Source: Desulfonatronum thiosulfatophilum | GTDB taxonomy: Bacteria; Desulfobacterota; Desulfovibrionia; Desulfovibrionales; Desulfonatronaceae | NCBI RefSeq assembly: GCF_900104215.1 | Contig: NZ_FMXO01000020.1 | Coordinates: forward strand, 21,843-85,842 | Length of the DNA stretch: 64,000 nt | Direction: 5' to 3' | Shown here: one piece after another, positions 1 to 8,882 of the stretch | Layout: every line of letters starts with the position of its first letter | How positions within the stretch are numbered: position 1 is the stretch's first letter | Notes under the pieces: generated by a model | What the model was told of the DNA's origin: nothing | What the model saw: only the letters and a program-made list of their open reading frames with translations | Database searches by the model: none | Program-made: the position numbers and the translations under genes

Positions 1-1308
1 AATCCTCTGCATACAGTGGAAAAGCAGATTTCCGAGATGCTGCGTCTGCACGTCAAACTGGCGCCCCCGGCAGCCCGGCAACGCACCCTGGAACTGCTCG
101 AACTGGTGGGCCTGGACGACCCGGTGCAGAAGCTCTCCAAATGGCCGCATCAGCTTTCCGGAGGGCAATGTCAGCGGGTGATGATCGCCATGGCCCTGGC
201 CAACGCTCCGGACCTGCTGATTGCCGACGAACCCACCACCGCGCTGGACGTCACCATCCAGGCCCAGGTTCTCGCCCTGCTTAAGGACCTCCAGAAACGC
301 CTGGGCATGGCCATGCTTCTGATCACCCACGACCTGAACATTGTGCGCAAGAATGCCGACGATGTCTGCGTCATGCAGCACGGGCGCATCGTGGAGTCCG
401 GCGATGTGGACAAGATTTTTCAACGTCCCGAACACCCGTATACCCGTCGGCTGCTGGCGGCCGAACCGCGCGGCGGCGTGGAAACGGGTCCGCCTTCCGG
501 GGATCCCGTGATGTCCGGCCAGGAGATCAAGGTCTGGTTTCCGGTGAAAAAAGGCCTGCTCAAACGCACCGTCGGACACGTCAAGGCCGTGGACGGGGTG
601 GATGTACAGCTGTACCCTGGAAGAACCCTTGGCGTCGTGGGGGAATCCGGTTCCGGCAAAACCACCCTTGGTTTGGCATTGCTTCGTTTGACGGCCAGTA
701 CCGGGCGGATCATCTTTCAGGGCCGGAACATCGAGGCGATCCGTTCCCAGGCCCTGCGCCCACTGCGCCGAAACATCCAGATCGTCTTCCAGGATCCCTT
801 CGGCAGCCTCAATCCGCGCATGTCCATTGCCCAGATCATCGGAGAAGGATTGACCGTACACCGGATGGGCCACACCGCCGAAGAACGGGATGCCATGATC
901 GCCCAGGCGCTCCAGGAAGTCGGCCTTGATCCCGAAAGTCGGCATCGCTATCCGCATGAATTTTCCGGCGGTCAGCGCCAGCGCATTGCCGTGGCCAGAG
1001 CCATGATCCTCAAGCCGGCCGTGCTGGTCCTGGATGAACCGACATCCGCCCTGGACATGTCCGTCCAGGCCCAGATGGTGGATCTGCTGCGGGACCTGCA
1101 GCAAAAGCATAATACCGCCTACTTGTTCATCAGCCATGACCTGCGTGTCGTCCGGGCCCTTAGCCATGAAATCCTGGTCATGCACCATGGAAAGGTGGTG
1201 GAGCATGGCCCGACCGGGCAAATCGTCCAAAATCCCAGGCACCCGTATACCCGTACCCTGATGGCCGCTGCCTTCGAGCTGGAAACCACGCCCGGCTCTG
1301 TTTCGTAA
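1..1308 (+). CDS. yejF: YejF-type peptide ABC transporter, double ATPase (5' truncated)
   Basis: The reading frame is open from the first base, so the start lies outside the window; 435 residues remain. This is the tandem-ATPase subunit of a dipeptide/oligopeptide importer that powers uptake on the cytoplasmic face of the inner membrane. The first ATPase keeps its signature LSGGQCQRV (about residue 53 counted from base 1) and Walker [13 protein letters not shown] but has lost its Walker A to the window edge. The second is complete: Walker [10 protein letters not shown] (about 214), signature FSGGQRQRI (about 321) and [12 protein letters not shown]. Two HPYTR motifs end the two oligopeptide-ABC C-terminal regions. 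Overall order and wording match E. coli YejF closely as I remember it. The permease and binding-protein genes should lie upstream, outside the window. Confidence 0.92.
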   Translation, partial: NPLHTVEKQISEMLRLHVKLAPPAARQRTLELLELVGLDDPVQKLSKWPHQLSGGQCQRVMIAMALANAPDLLIADEPTTALDVTIQAQVLALLKDLQKRLGMAMLLITHDLNIVRKNADDVCVMQHGRIVESGDVDKIFQRPEHPYTRRLLAAEPRGGVETGPPSGDPVMSGQEIKVWFPVKKGLLKRTVGHVKAVDGVDVQLYPGRTLGVVGESGSGKTTLGLALLRLTASTGRIIFQGRNIEAIRSQALRPLRRNIQIVFQDPFGSLNPRMSIAQIIGEGLTVHRMGHTAEERDAMIAQALQEVGLDPESRHRYPHEFSGGQRQRIAVARAMILKPAVLVLDEPTSALDMSVQAQMVDLLRDLQQKHNTAYLFISHDLRVVRALSHEILVMHHGKVVEHGPTGQIVQNPRHPYTRTLMAAAFELETTPGSVS

Positions 1309-1567
1309 CAGAACCTTCTTCAAAATTTTCTCTTTTCCTGCGGAACAAGCCGTGATATACGCATCGTCTTGCCTTGATCTCGCCTTGCGTCTCCGTGAAT
1401 CCAACCTGCTTGGGCAGTGGGCGAAGACGAGAATCCAAGTGCCGGCGCAAAGCCTTACAGCATATGCTGTGGAGTTGCAGTGTTGTATTTTGCAGAAGAT
1501 CGAATGTCTTAGCATTTTGACGGAGAAGTTCCTGATGAGGAAGTTCTTTACGAAGGAGTTTCAATAG

Positions 1568-2155
1568 ATGACTTTGCGCGAACTTGTTTCCAGAACCCGC
1601 AGCTTCCGCCGTTTTTACGAAAACCACCAGCTCTCACTGTCCATTCTGGAAGACCTGGTGGACATGGCACGACTGACCGCATCCGCGGCCAACCTGCAAC
1701 CACTGCGGTACATGATCAGCGTCGATCCACAGATGAACGCCCAAATCTTCCCCCAACTGGCCTGGGCGGCCTATCTCCAGGACTGGAACGGCCCCTCCGA
1801 GGGAGAGCGTCCTTCCGGATACATCATTGTACTCGGAGATGAACGGCATTCCAAAACCGCTGCCTGGGACATGGGTGTCGCCGCCCAGACAATTCTTTTG
1901 GGAGCCACGGAAACAGGGCTTGGCGGATGCATGATCGGTTCAATTAAAAAAAAGGAGCTGGCCGAAATTCTGGCCGTTCCCGAAGGGTTTGAAATTCTGC
2001 TGGTTTTAGCCATAGGCCGTCCCAAGGAAAAAATCGTCCTGGAGCAACTTGGCGAAGACGGAAGCATAAAATACTGGCGCGACGACAAGGGAGTGCACCA
2101 TGTTCCCAAACGGGACCTGGACTCCATCATTCTCGCCCGTTTCAACGGCAGCTAA
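1568..2155 (+). CDS. Nitroreductase family protein
   Basis: A 195-residue protein of the FMN-dependent nitroreductase fold, which reduces nitro compounds, quinones or similar acceptors with NAD(P)H in the cytoplasm. The N-terminus TRSFRRF is the usual phosphate/FMN-contacting Arg-Ser-x-Arg motif. The central part (SAANLQPLRYMI) matches the second FMN-contact region, and GLGGCMIGS followed by an ILLVLAIGRPKE segment matches the family C-terminus. The start ATG follows a good AAGGAG ribosome site at 1553-1558. The gap of 259 bases upstream shows no other gene. Only 24 bases separate it from the next gene, so the two are probably co-transcribed. Substrate cannot be told from sequence. Confidence 0.85.
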   Translation: MTLRELVSRTRSFRRFYENHQLSLSILEDLVDMARLTASAANLQPLRYMISVDPQMNAQIFPQLAWAAYLQDWNGPSEGERPSGYIIVLGDERHSKTAAWDMGVAAQTILLGATETGLGGCMIGSIKKKELAEILAVPEGFEILLVLAIGRPKEKIVLEQLGEDGSIKYWRDDKGVHHVPKRDLDSIILARFNGS

Positions 2156-2179
2156 CACAACCCTTTACCGGAGCATCTT

Positions 2180-3592
2180 TTGTCGACTTCCAATCAAACC
2201 AACCATGCCGACGTGATCATCGTCGGAGGGGGACCCGCGGGTCTGTTTGCCGCCTTTCACCTTGCGGAACACACGGACCTCAAGATCATGCTCGTGGACA
2301 AGGGGCGCTCCCCGTTGCGCCGCACCTGTCCCATCGGTCAGAACCAGAGTCCCACATGCCATCATTGCAAGCCCTGCAACATTTTATCGGGCATCGGCGG
2401 GGCAGGCTTGTTCTCTGACGGCAAGCTGAATTTCATCCATATCCTGGGCAAGACCGACTTGACTCAGTTTCTCACCCCGGATCAGGCCCGCGATTTGATC
2501 CGGGAAACCGAGACGGTTTTCACGCAGTTCGGTATGGACGGACCCGTGTACCCAACGGACATGGACCGGGCCCGGGAAATCCGCAAGCAGGCGAAAAAGG
2601 CCGGTATCGACCTGCTTCTAATTCGTCAGAAACACCTGGGCAGCGATAAGCTTCCGGACCATATCGCGGCCTTGGCCAATCATGTCCAGAACAAAGGCGT
2701 AATCATCCGGACCAACGAGGACGTGCGCGAAGTCCTTGTGGACCAAGGCAGGGTCAGCGGCGTGGTCACCGACAAGAACGTCCTGCATTGCCGATACGTT
2801 GTGCTGGCGCCGGGTCGGGTCGGCGCGGACTGGGCCGGACGGATCGCCCAGGCCCACGGCATCAACCTCACCCAGCGCGGCATCGAGGTCGGTGTGCGCG
2901 TGGAAGTGCATAACGACATCATGCACGACCTGACCAGCATCATCTATGATCCCACCTTTTTCATCCAGACCAGGAAATACGACGACCAGACCAGGACATT
3001 CTGCACCAACCGCGGCGGCTATGTTTCCCTGGAGAACTATCAGAATTTCGTCTGCGTCAACGGTCATGCCTATCTGGACCGCAAATCCGAAAACTGCAAC
3101 TTCGCCTTCCTCTCCAAGGTGGTTCTGACCGAGCCGGTGACGGACAACCAGGCCTACGGCGAAGCCATCGGCAAACTGGCCAGCCTGATCGGCGGCGGCA
3201 AGCCGATCCTGCAACGCTTCGGCGATCTCAAGCGTGGACGGCGCAGCACCTGGAACCGCATTTCCAAAGGCTTCATTCGCCCCACCCTGGCCAACGTCAC
3301 CTGCGGCGACATCGCCATGGCTCTGCCGGAACGCATCCTGACCAATCTTGTCGAAGGCCTGGAAAAGCTGAACTGCGTGGTTCCCGGCGTCGCCAACGAC
3401 GAAACCCTGCTCTATGCGCCGGAAATCAAGTTCTTCGCCACTCAAATGGAGACCGACCAGGACCTGCGCACCTCCTTGCCCGGGATGTTCGTGGCCGGCG
3501 ACGGACCCGGAGTGGCCGGCAACATCGTCTCCGCCGCGGCCACCGGACTTCTGGCGGCCAAAGGCATCATCAAGGATCACGCGACGGATTGA
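2180..3592 (+). CDS. COG2509-type FAD-dependent dehydrogenase
   Basis: A 470-residue flavoprotein beginning with a dinucleotide-binding Rossmann motif VIIVGGGPAGL (residues 12-22). A cysteine-rich stretch follows at about residues 50-66 (RRTCPIG, then CHHCKPC) and runs into GIGGAGLFSDGKL, which is the hallmark of the uncharacterised FAD-dependent dehydrogenases of COG2509. Near the C-terminus GMFVAGDGPGVAGNIVSAA is the second FAD-contact region seen in such enzymes. The start used is TTG at 2180 with a GGAG site about 8 bases upstream; no ATG fits the conserved N-terminus. The clustered cysteines could hold a metal or an Fe-S centre, but this is inference. Substrate is unknown. It follows the nitroreductase closely, suggesting a shared redox role. 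Confidence 0.85.
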   Translation: MSTSNQTNHADVIIVGGGPAGLFAAFHLAEHTDLKIMLVDKGRSPLRRTCPIGQNQSPTCHHCKPCNILSGIGGAGLFSDGKLNFIHILGKTDLTQFLTPDQARDLIRETETVFTQFGMDGPVYPTDMDRAREIRKQAKKAGIDLLLIRQKHLGSDKLPDHIAALANHVQNKGVIIRTNEDVREVLVDQGRVSGVVTDKNVLHCRYVVLAPGRVGADWAGRIAQAHGINLTQRGIEVGVRVEVHNDIMHDLTSIIYDPTFFIQTRKYDDQTRTFCTNRGGYVSLENYQNFVCVNGHAYLDRKSENCNFAFLSKVVLTEPVTDNQAYGEAIGKLASLIGGGKPILQRFGDLKRGRRSTWNRISKGFIRPTLANVTCGDIAMALPERILTNLVEGLEKLNCVVPGVANDETLLYAPEIKFFATQMETDQDLRTSLPGMFVAGDGPGVAGNIVSAAATGLLAAKGIIKDHATD

Positions 3593-3692
3593 GGCCCTCG
3601 GCCTGCGCCGACATACGGTTCGTCATCCGCGGTGGTTGGCTTCATAATCGCAGCCCCATGTCGCCTCACATCCTTCCCGCCGAGTACCATTA

Positions 3693-3706
3693 AGCAAATA
3701 TTTGCT
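3693..3706. promoter_or_regulatory. Perfect 14-base palindrome, possible operator
   Basis: AGCAAATATTTGCT is a perfect palindrome about 40 bases before the SAM-binding protein gene at 3748, in an AT-rich part of a 155-base gap. It could be a regulator binding site for that gene. There is no T-run, so it is not a terminator. Confidence 0.25.
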
Positions 3707-3747
3707 GCAGCCAGATAGCGATCCGGTTTGTCTTTTTTACCTTACGC

Positions 3748-4902
3748 ATGTCTGACCAAAGCCAGGGGTTACATCGAATCCTGGCCGGACTTCAGCTGAA
3801 TAGCTTCGCCCCGCCGGAAGACTGCCACCCTCTGGCATCCATCCTGCTTCTTCCAGGTTTGGCGGCATTTTTTGCCGCCGAACTTTCCGTCATCCGGACC
3901 ATCACCTACGGAGGAAGCATGTCCCAACTTGCTCAACATGCCCTGGAGCTGCTCCAGGCCCCCCTGCCCCAGGAAGATATCATTTTCTCGGATTTGTACC
4001 GCGATACATCCCTTCTGGAGGATATCCACTGCATCACCGACAGAACCAGGCCGATATCCACGGAACTGGTCATGAACATCCTGGTCAAGTACTTCCATGC
4101 ATATGTCCATTCCGGTTCATACCGCCGCATCCTCTCACTGAAAGACATCACGATGGTCTTCGATCAGTTCGCCCATCGCAGGCGGGGATGCAAATCACTT
4201 CTGGAGCAAAGGCGATTGCGACAATGGCTGGTGCAGCACTCATTTGCTCTGTGCATGCTGGCCGACCTGCCCAAGACGGCAAGCATATTTGCCGCCATTG
4301 CCGGCATGCATTTCCCCGACAGTATCGATCGGCAACAATACACTGGCCTGGACATTGGTACCGGCAGCGGAATTTTGCTCCTGGCCGCCTTTGTCCAGGC
4401 AAAGCGCAACAATTTCCGCAAGGTGAACCTGGTGGGCATCGAGCGTGATCCGTACGTTCAAAAACGCACGGCCAGGATGTGCTGCACCCTGGAGATTGGT
4501 GAAATCATCCTTGGAGACGCCAAAACAACCGATGTGTACGCGCCCCTCCGGCAGAAACCCGTCACCTTCGTGGCCAATGAAACCATACCCGGAATACGGC
4601 AGGAACTATGGTGCGAAGACTTTGTCATGATCAACGAAACCATGTTTCGGACCCTCGGGCCGCTGCTTGAGGAGACGTTCTTCTTTCCGGAAGGGCTTCT
4701 GGTCATGGACCGTGACCGAGGGGTCTACACCATGCTGAACAAGATGAACCAGTATCATCAAGCACCCAACCTGGATCTGGCAGCCATGTCGGCTCAGGCT
4801 CTGCTTATAGACGATCGTGTCGTCCCGTTGAACAAGGTCGGCGATGAATATTTGAACTCTATTCCTAATAAAAGCAGACCGCTTCTCACCCAACGTTGGT
4901 AG
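3748..4902 (+). CDS. SAM-dependent methyltransferase-like protein, function unknown
   Basis: A 384-residue protein with a class I methyltransferase core in its second half. The glycine-rich SAM-binding loop GLDIGTGSGILLLAA sits at about residue 199. It is followed by an acidic end-of-beta2 motif VGIERDPYV and a third strand VTFVANETIPGIRQEL, where an asparagine-glutamate replaces the common catalytic motifs. The first 190 residues match nothing I recognise. The context (flavoproteins before, a PaaK-like protein after) suggests modification of a small acyl or aromatic compound, but that is weak inference. No good ribosome site precedes the ATG at 3748, so a later start is possible. Codon use looks like that of its neighbours. 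Confidence 0.7.
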   Translation: MSDQSQGLHRILAGLQLNSFAPPEDCHPLASILLLPGLAAFFAAELSVIRTITYGGSMSQLAQHALELLQAPLPQEDIIFSDLYRDTSLLEDIHCITDRTRPISTELVMNILVKYFHAYVHSGSYRRILSLKDITMVFDQFAHRRRGCKSLLEQRRLRQWLVQHSFALCMLADLPKTASIFAAIAGMHFPDSIDRQQYTGLDIGTGSGILLLAAFVQAKRNNFRKVNLVGIERDPYVQKRTARMCCTLEIGEIILGDAKTTDVYAPLRQKPVTFVANETIPGIRQELWCEDFVMINETMFRTLGPLLEETFFFPEGLLVMDRDRGVYTMLNKMNQYHQAPNLDLAAMSAQALLIDDRVVPLNKVGDEYLNSIPNKSRPLLTQRW

Positions 4903-5059
4903 AGTTTCGATCCGGCCAAGACAGGGTTATCAGCCGTGAGAACAAATCCGACCTGATTGTTCATGATGAAACACTTGCTTTTTCTTTTACGCATTGCTAA
5001 ATAATCCTGTTTATAAGTTAAGGCTGGAACTTCGTGAACATGGAAAAGAGGAAGCAATT

Positions 5060-6325
5060 ATGACCCGAAAAGACCGTACCGAAGGCATCTATAGTCGCCG
5101 GGAGGTACTGGATGAAAGTGAGCGCAGGCAATACTATCAGATTCACCTGAAAGATCTGCTGACCTATGCCTACAGGTATTCCGAGGACGTCAAGAAGCGG
5201 TTTGACCGGGCCCAGTTCAGTCCCGACAAGTTCAAGGTGCTGAACGACCTGAAGCACATCCCGATCATCAAAAAGAAGGAACTTATATTTCTGCAAACCA
5301 TGGGGCCGCGCCTGGGCGGTCTGCTGACCAAGGATCTTGGGGAATTGCGGCGCATCTTCCTTTCCCCCGGTCCGATTTTCGATCCCGAAGACAGAGTTGA
5401 CGACTACTGGGGTTGGACTGAAGGGTTTTACGCCACGGGATTTCGTCCCGGCGACGTGAACATGATCACCTTTAACTACCACCTTACTCCGGCCGGCCTG
5501 ATGTTTGAAGAACCGCTGCGCAATCTTGGCTGCGCCGTGATTCCGGCGGGTCCGGGCAACACAAACACCCAACTGGACATCATGCAAAAACTGCGGGTGA
5601 CCGGCTTCATCGGAACGCCGAGCTACCTCATGCACTTGGCCCAGAAAGGCGAAGAGGCGGGCCTGAACCTGCGCAAGGATCTCTATCTTGAAGTGGCGTT
5701 CGTCACTGGCGAGAAGTTTCCGGAAAAACTGCGCAACACCCTGGAGAAAAAGTTCGATATCATCATGCGTCAAGGCTATGGAACCGCGGATGTCGGCTCC
5801 ATCGGCTACGAGTGTTTTCACAAAAACGGACTGCACGTTTCCAATCGCGTCTTCGCGGAAATCTGCCATCCGGATACGGGCATTCCGCTCAAGGACGGCG
5901 AAGTCGGTGAGATCGTCGTCACGGCGTTCAACAAGACCTATCCCTTGATCCGCCTTTCCACCGGCGACCTCTCCTATATCGACAGAGCGCCCTGCCCCTG
6001 CGGCCGCAGTTCACCGAGACTGGGCAATATCGTCGGTCGCGTGGATACAACGGCCCGCATCAAGGGCATGTTCGTCTATCCGCACCAGGTGGAACAGGTC
6101 ATGGCCTCTTTCGAAGAGATCAAGCGCTGGCAGATCGAGGTCACCAATCCCGGCGGCATCGATGAAATCGTCCTGTTTATCGAGGCCAGTCAGTTCAAGC
6201 GGGAAAACGAACTCTTCCACACCTTTCGGGAAAGAATCGGCCTGCGTCCCGAACTGAAGGTCGTGGCTCCCGGTTCGCTGCCCGCCCAGATTCGTCCCAT
6301 CGAGGACAAACGTAAGTGGGATTGA
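5060..6325 (+). CDS. PaaK-like adenylate-forming protein lacking the SSGTTG P-loop
   Basis: A 421-residue member of the phenylacetate-CoA ligase family. Start ATG 5060 is preceded by GAGGAAG; an in-frame upstream ATG at 4994 adds 22 unconserved residues. The fold markers are present: GYGTAD (about residue 239), STGDLS (about 300), the CPCGR zinc/cysteine motif and a C-terminal Lys-rich end (DKRKWD) where the catalytic lysine belongs. At about residue 100, where active ligases have the ATP-gripping SSGTTG loop, it reads FLSPGPIFDPED. Canonical activity with ATP is therefore doubtful; it may bind a preformed acyl-adenylate or act as a non-catalytic partner. A canonical paralogue lies at 8883-10205. 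The next gene overlaps its 3' end by 10 bases, so the two are translated together. Confidence 0.82.
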   Translation: MTRKDRTEGIYSRREVLDESERRQYYQIHLKDLLTYAYRYSEDVKKRFDRAQFSPDKFKVLNDLKHIPIIKKKELIFLQTMGPRLGGLLTKDLGELRRIFLSPGPIFDPEDRVDDYWGWTEGFYATGFRPGDVNMITFNYHLTPAGLMFEEPLRNLGCAVIPAGPGNTNTQLDIMQKLRVTGFIGTPSYLMHLAQKGEEAGLNLRKDLYLEVAFVTGEKFPEKLRNTLEKKFDIIMRQGYGTADVGSIGYECFHKNGLHVSNRVFAEICHPDTGIPLKDGEVGEIVVTAFNKTYPLIRLSTGDLSYIDRAPCPCGRSSPRLGNIVGRVDTTARIKGMFVYPHQVEQVMASFEEIKRWQIEVTNPGGIDEIVLFIEASQFKRENELFHTFRERIGLRPELKVVAPGSLPAQIRPIEDKRKWD

Positions 6326-7479
6326 TCCCTTTTCGGGCGTTGCCGTGCATTCTGCTCCTGATGGTGCTGAGTGCCGGCTGCGCCCGTCTTCATCCCCCGA
6401 TAGCCCAGCCCCCGGAGACGACGCTTCCCGGCACGCCCGGCACCCTCTTTCTGGCCGATGGTCGACATCTGGCCAAGGATGACCTCGCCCGCCTGGTTCC
6501 TGACCACGACTTTATCCTGATCGGTGAATCCCACATCAATTCCTGCGACCACCGATTCCAGAACGACGCCTTGCTCGCTCTTTCCACATCAAATCAGGAT
6601 CTTGCCTTGGGACTGGAGATGGTTCCCTGGTCTGCCCAGGACATCCTGGACGATTTCAACAGGGGCGTTATTGATCTGGAGGAACTGGAGGAAAATTTGG
6701 GATGGCGTGAGTATTGGGGTTACAGTTTCTCACTGTACAGTCCGATTCTGGCCCGAGCCAGGGAACTGACCATTCCCGTTCTGGGGCTGAACGTTCCCAA
6801 GGAGCTGCTCCACCGGGTCAGAACAGACGGCATGGAAAGCATTCTCCCGGATGAACGGGGCCTGCTGCCTCATGTGGTCATCCCTCCGCCGCCGCGACAG
6901 AAAGCATTGCTCGAAGAAGAGTTCTCCCTGCACGTCGAACTAATGCCCGAACGTACCGCGGAGGCCGGATTCGAACTGGAACGGTTCATGCTTGTCCAAT
7001 CCCTGTGGGACACGCAGATGGCCTTCAGCGCGGCCCACTGGAAGAACACTCTGGAGCGCACCGTGGTCATTCTGGCGGGCTCCGGGCATGTAGAACACGG
7101 TTACGGCATCCCGCATCGGCTGCGAGTGCTGGAGCCCGACTCTCGAATCCTCACGCTTGTTCCCTGGAGAGGCGGACCGGGACCTGATCCGGATTCCGGC
7201 GATCTGTTCTACTTCTGCCCGGAACAGCCGCGCCGCCTGGGCATGGTCATTGCCTGGATCGACGACCAGGCCGTGCTTTCCAGTGTTCTCCCAGGATCCC
7301 TGGCTGAACAGGCCGGCCTGCAGCCCGGAGATGTCCTGATCACGGCCAACGACAAACCAGTCACCACCATGGAAGTCCTGCACCAGGCCGGAATGCATGC
7401 TGTCGGCGCCAGGGAACCGCTTCACCTTGAAATTGCGCGCAACGGAACGCAACTGCTCCTGGAAGTAATTTTTCCATAG
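6316..7479 (+). CDS. ChaN-type haem-binding lipoprotein with C-terminal PDZ domain
   Basis: A 387-residue predicted lipoprotein. A hydrophobic signal ends in the lipobox LSAGC with lipidated Cys22. Residues about 60-270 resemble the ChaN/DUF399 (Tiki/EreA-like) domain, including DFILIGESHINSCDH with the conserved Glu and His, and a later GSGHVEHGYG. Residues about 300-385 form a PDZ domain (SLAEQAGLQPGDVLITAND). ChaN homologues bind haem at the outer membrane in iron uptake; the PDZ tail would add a peptide-binding module. The start is GTG 6316, inside the preceding ligase gene. mutM begins 8 bases after its stop. The domain combination is known to me only loosely; assignment of both domains is firm, the role is not. 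Confidence 0.82.
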   Translation: MGLIPFRALPCILLLMVLSAGCARLHPPIAQPPETTLPGTPGTLFLADGRHLAKDDLARLVPDHDFILIGESHINSCDHRFQNDALLALSTSNQDLALGLEMVPWSAQDILDDFNRGVIDLEELEENLGWREYWGYSFSLYSPILARARELTIPVLGLNVPKELLHRVRTDGMESILPDERGLLPHVVIPPPPRQKALLEEEFSLHVELMPERTAEAGFELERFMLVQSLWDTQMAFSAAHWKNTLERTVVILAGSGHVEHGYGIPHRLRVLEPDSRILTLVPWRGGPGPDPDSGDLFYFCPEQPRRLGMVIAWIDDQAVLSSVLPGSLAEQAGLQPGDVLITANDKPVTTMEVLHQAGMHAVGAREPLHLEIARNGTQLLLEVIFP

Positions 7480-7486
7480 CCGCCCC

Positions 7487-8317
7487 ATGCCCGAACTTCC
7501 CGAAGTCGAAACCATCGCCCAAGGCCTGCGGCCCCTGTTGACCCATCGCACCATAACCGGCATCCCGCACTTGGCTCCCCACCTCAATCCGCAAGGGCCA
7601 AACAGCCTGATCGAAAAGTTGATCGGACAACAGATTCAGGGCGTCTCGCGACGTGGCAAACTGCTCTTCCTGGATCTCTCCCCCACCGAGCGTATTGCCT
7701 TTCATCTGCGCATGACCGGGAGGCTGGGCATGTCTCCCGCGGGCGAACCACCCGGGGCACATGTCCACTTGCTCATCAATCTGGACAACCAGAGTGCGCT
7801 GTATTTCCAGGATCAGCGAAAATTCGGAACCTTCCGCCACTACACAGAACAGGAATTGAACGCTTGGCCTTTCTACAGCCGGATGGGGCCGGAGCCGCTC
7901 AGCGTGGGAGAGGAAGAGTTTTTGGGGCGAGTGGAAGGAAGAAGAGGAAGGATCAAGGCGTTGCTGCTCAACCAGGAAGTCGTTGCCGGAATCGGCAATA
8001 TCTATGCGGACGAAAGTTTGTTTCGCGCCGCCATCCATCCGGCAACGCCCGCCTCGGCGCTGAGCAGACCACGAATCACGAGCCTTTACCACGCCCTGCA
8101 AAACGTGCTCCGGGAAGCTATCACCGCCGGCGGCAGTTCCATCCGAGACTATCGCACCGCCGCCGGACTCGTCGGAACGTTCCAGAACGCCTTCCAGGTT
8201 TACGGCCGCAAAGATCAACCCTGCCTGCGCTGTGCCGAGTCGCTACGGACCACGAAAGTGGCCGGCCGCACAACCTGCTACTGCCCCACCTGTCAGCCCG
8301 AGCCGGTCAGCGGCTAG
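7487..8317 (+). CDS. mutM: Formamidopyrimidine-DNA glycosylase
   Basis: A 276-residue base-excision repair enzyme that removes 8-oxoguanine and formamidopyrimidines and nicks the DNA. It starts with the invariant MPELPEVET, giving the catalytic Pro2 and Glu3 after removal of Met. RRGKLLFLDL holds the conserved lysine, and VVAGIGNIYADE is the helix-two-turns-helix. The C-terminal zinc finger is intact (CLRC then CPTC, residues about 246-270). Length is standard. It is the last gene of the plus-strand run and faces the convergent DUF456 gene across 37 bases without a clear terminator. Confidence 0.97.
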   Translation: MPELPEVETIAQGLRPLLTHRTITGIPHLAPHLNPQGPNSLIEKLIGQQIQGVSRRGKLLFLDLSPTERIAFHLRMTGRLGMSPAGEPPGAHVHLLINLDNQSALYFQDQRKFGTFRHYTEQELNAWPFYSRMGPEPLSVGEEEFLGRVEGRRGRIKALLLNQEVVAGIGNIYADESLFRAAIHPATPASALSRPRITSLYHALQNVLREAITAGGSSIRDYRTAAGLVGTFQNAFQVYGRKDQPCLRCAESLRTTKVAGRTTCYCPTCQPEPVSG

Positions 8318-8354
8318 ACCGGAGTCCGGACCAAAAGCTTCAGCCTTTCCTCAA

Positions 8355-8861
8355 TTATCGGGGCCAGACATGGACAAAGCTCAGGACGATCATGGCCATG
8401 CCAAGCCCGATCTTAACCACCGTGCCGAACACCTTGTTCAACAGGGCGCCCCAGGCCGCACGATAGGCTGCCGGGTAGGAATAGCCCTGCCCCAGTTCCA
8501 CCAAAAAGCTGCCGACAAAGGCACCCAGGAAGGAACCGGGAATGGCGCCGAAGCCGAAGAGGAATGCGGCGCCGAAAAAACCGCCGAGAATGGCGCCGAT
8601 AACAGCAGCCCATGCTCCCCGGCGGCTCCCGCCGAAGCGTTTACCTCCCCAGAGCTGGGCCAGGAATTCAACGATTTCTCCCAGGACGCACAACGCCAAC
8701 AGCAGAGCAAGAAAGGACCATCCAACGGTCAGTTCCGGATGGGACCACAACCATAGGCCAAGAGCGCCCAGAATCAACCAGTTTGCCGGAAGGCCCACCA
8801 GGTGCAACAGGAGCAGGCCTCCCAGAAAAGCCAGAAAAAGTCCGGCCAGAAACAATTCCAT
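8355..8861 (-). CDS. DUF456 integral membrane protein
   Basis: A 168-residue, strongly hydrophobic protein with about five membrane segments. The glycine-rich central part (AVIGAILGGFFGAAFLFGFG, then IPGSFLGAFVGSFLVE) is typical of DUF456. These small inner-membrane proteins have no assigned biochemical function. ATG at 8861 follows a GAGGAA site. It lies 21 bases after the PaaK ligase stop on the same strand, so it is likely the second gene of that transcript. Confidence 0.85.
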   Translation of the reverse strand: MELFLAGLFLAFLGGLLLLHLVGLPANWLILGALGLWLWSHPELTVGWSFLALLLALCVLGEIVEFLAQLWGGKRFGGSRRGAWAAVIGAILGGFFGAAFLFGFGAIPGSFLGAFVGSFLVELGQGYSYPAAYRAAWGALLNKVFGTVVKIGLGMAMIVLSFVHVWPR

Positions 8862-8882
8862 TGGTTCCTCGAGGCCTGCCGG

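Noticed and set aside
1297..1312. Small hairpin over the yejF stop codon as a terminator
   Set aside because: Only a 6-bp AT-rich stem, mixed pyrimidines after it rather than a T-run.
2618..3580. 320-residue open frame antisense to the FAD dehydrogenase
   Set aside because: Shadow of a GC-rich gene: low-complexity composition, no ribosome site, no family resemblance.
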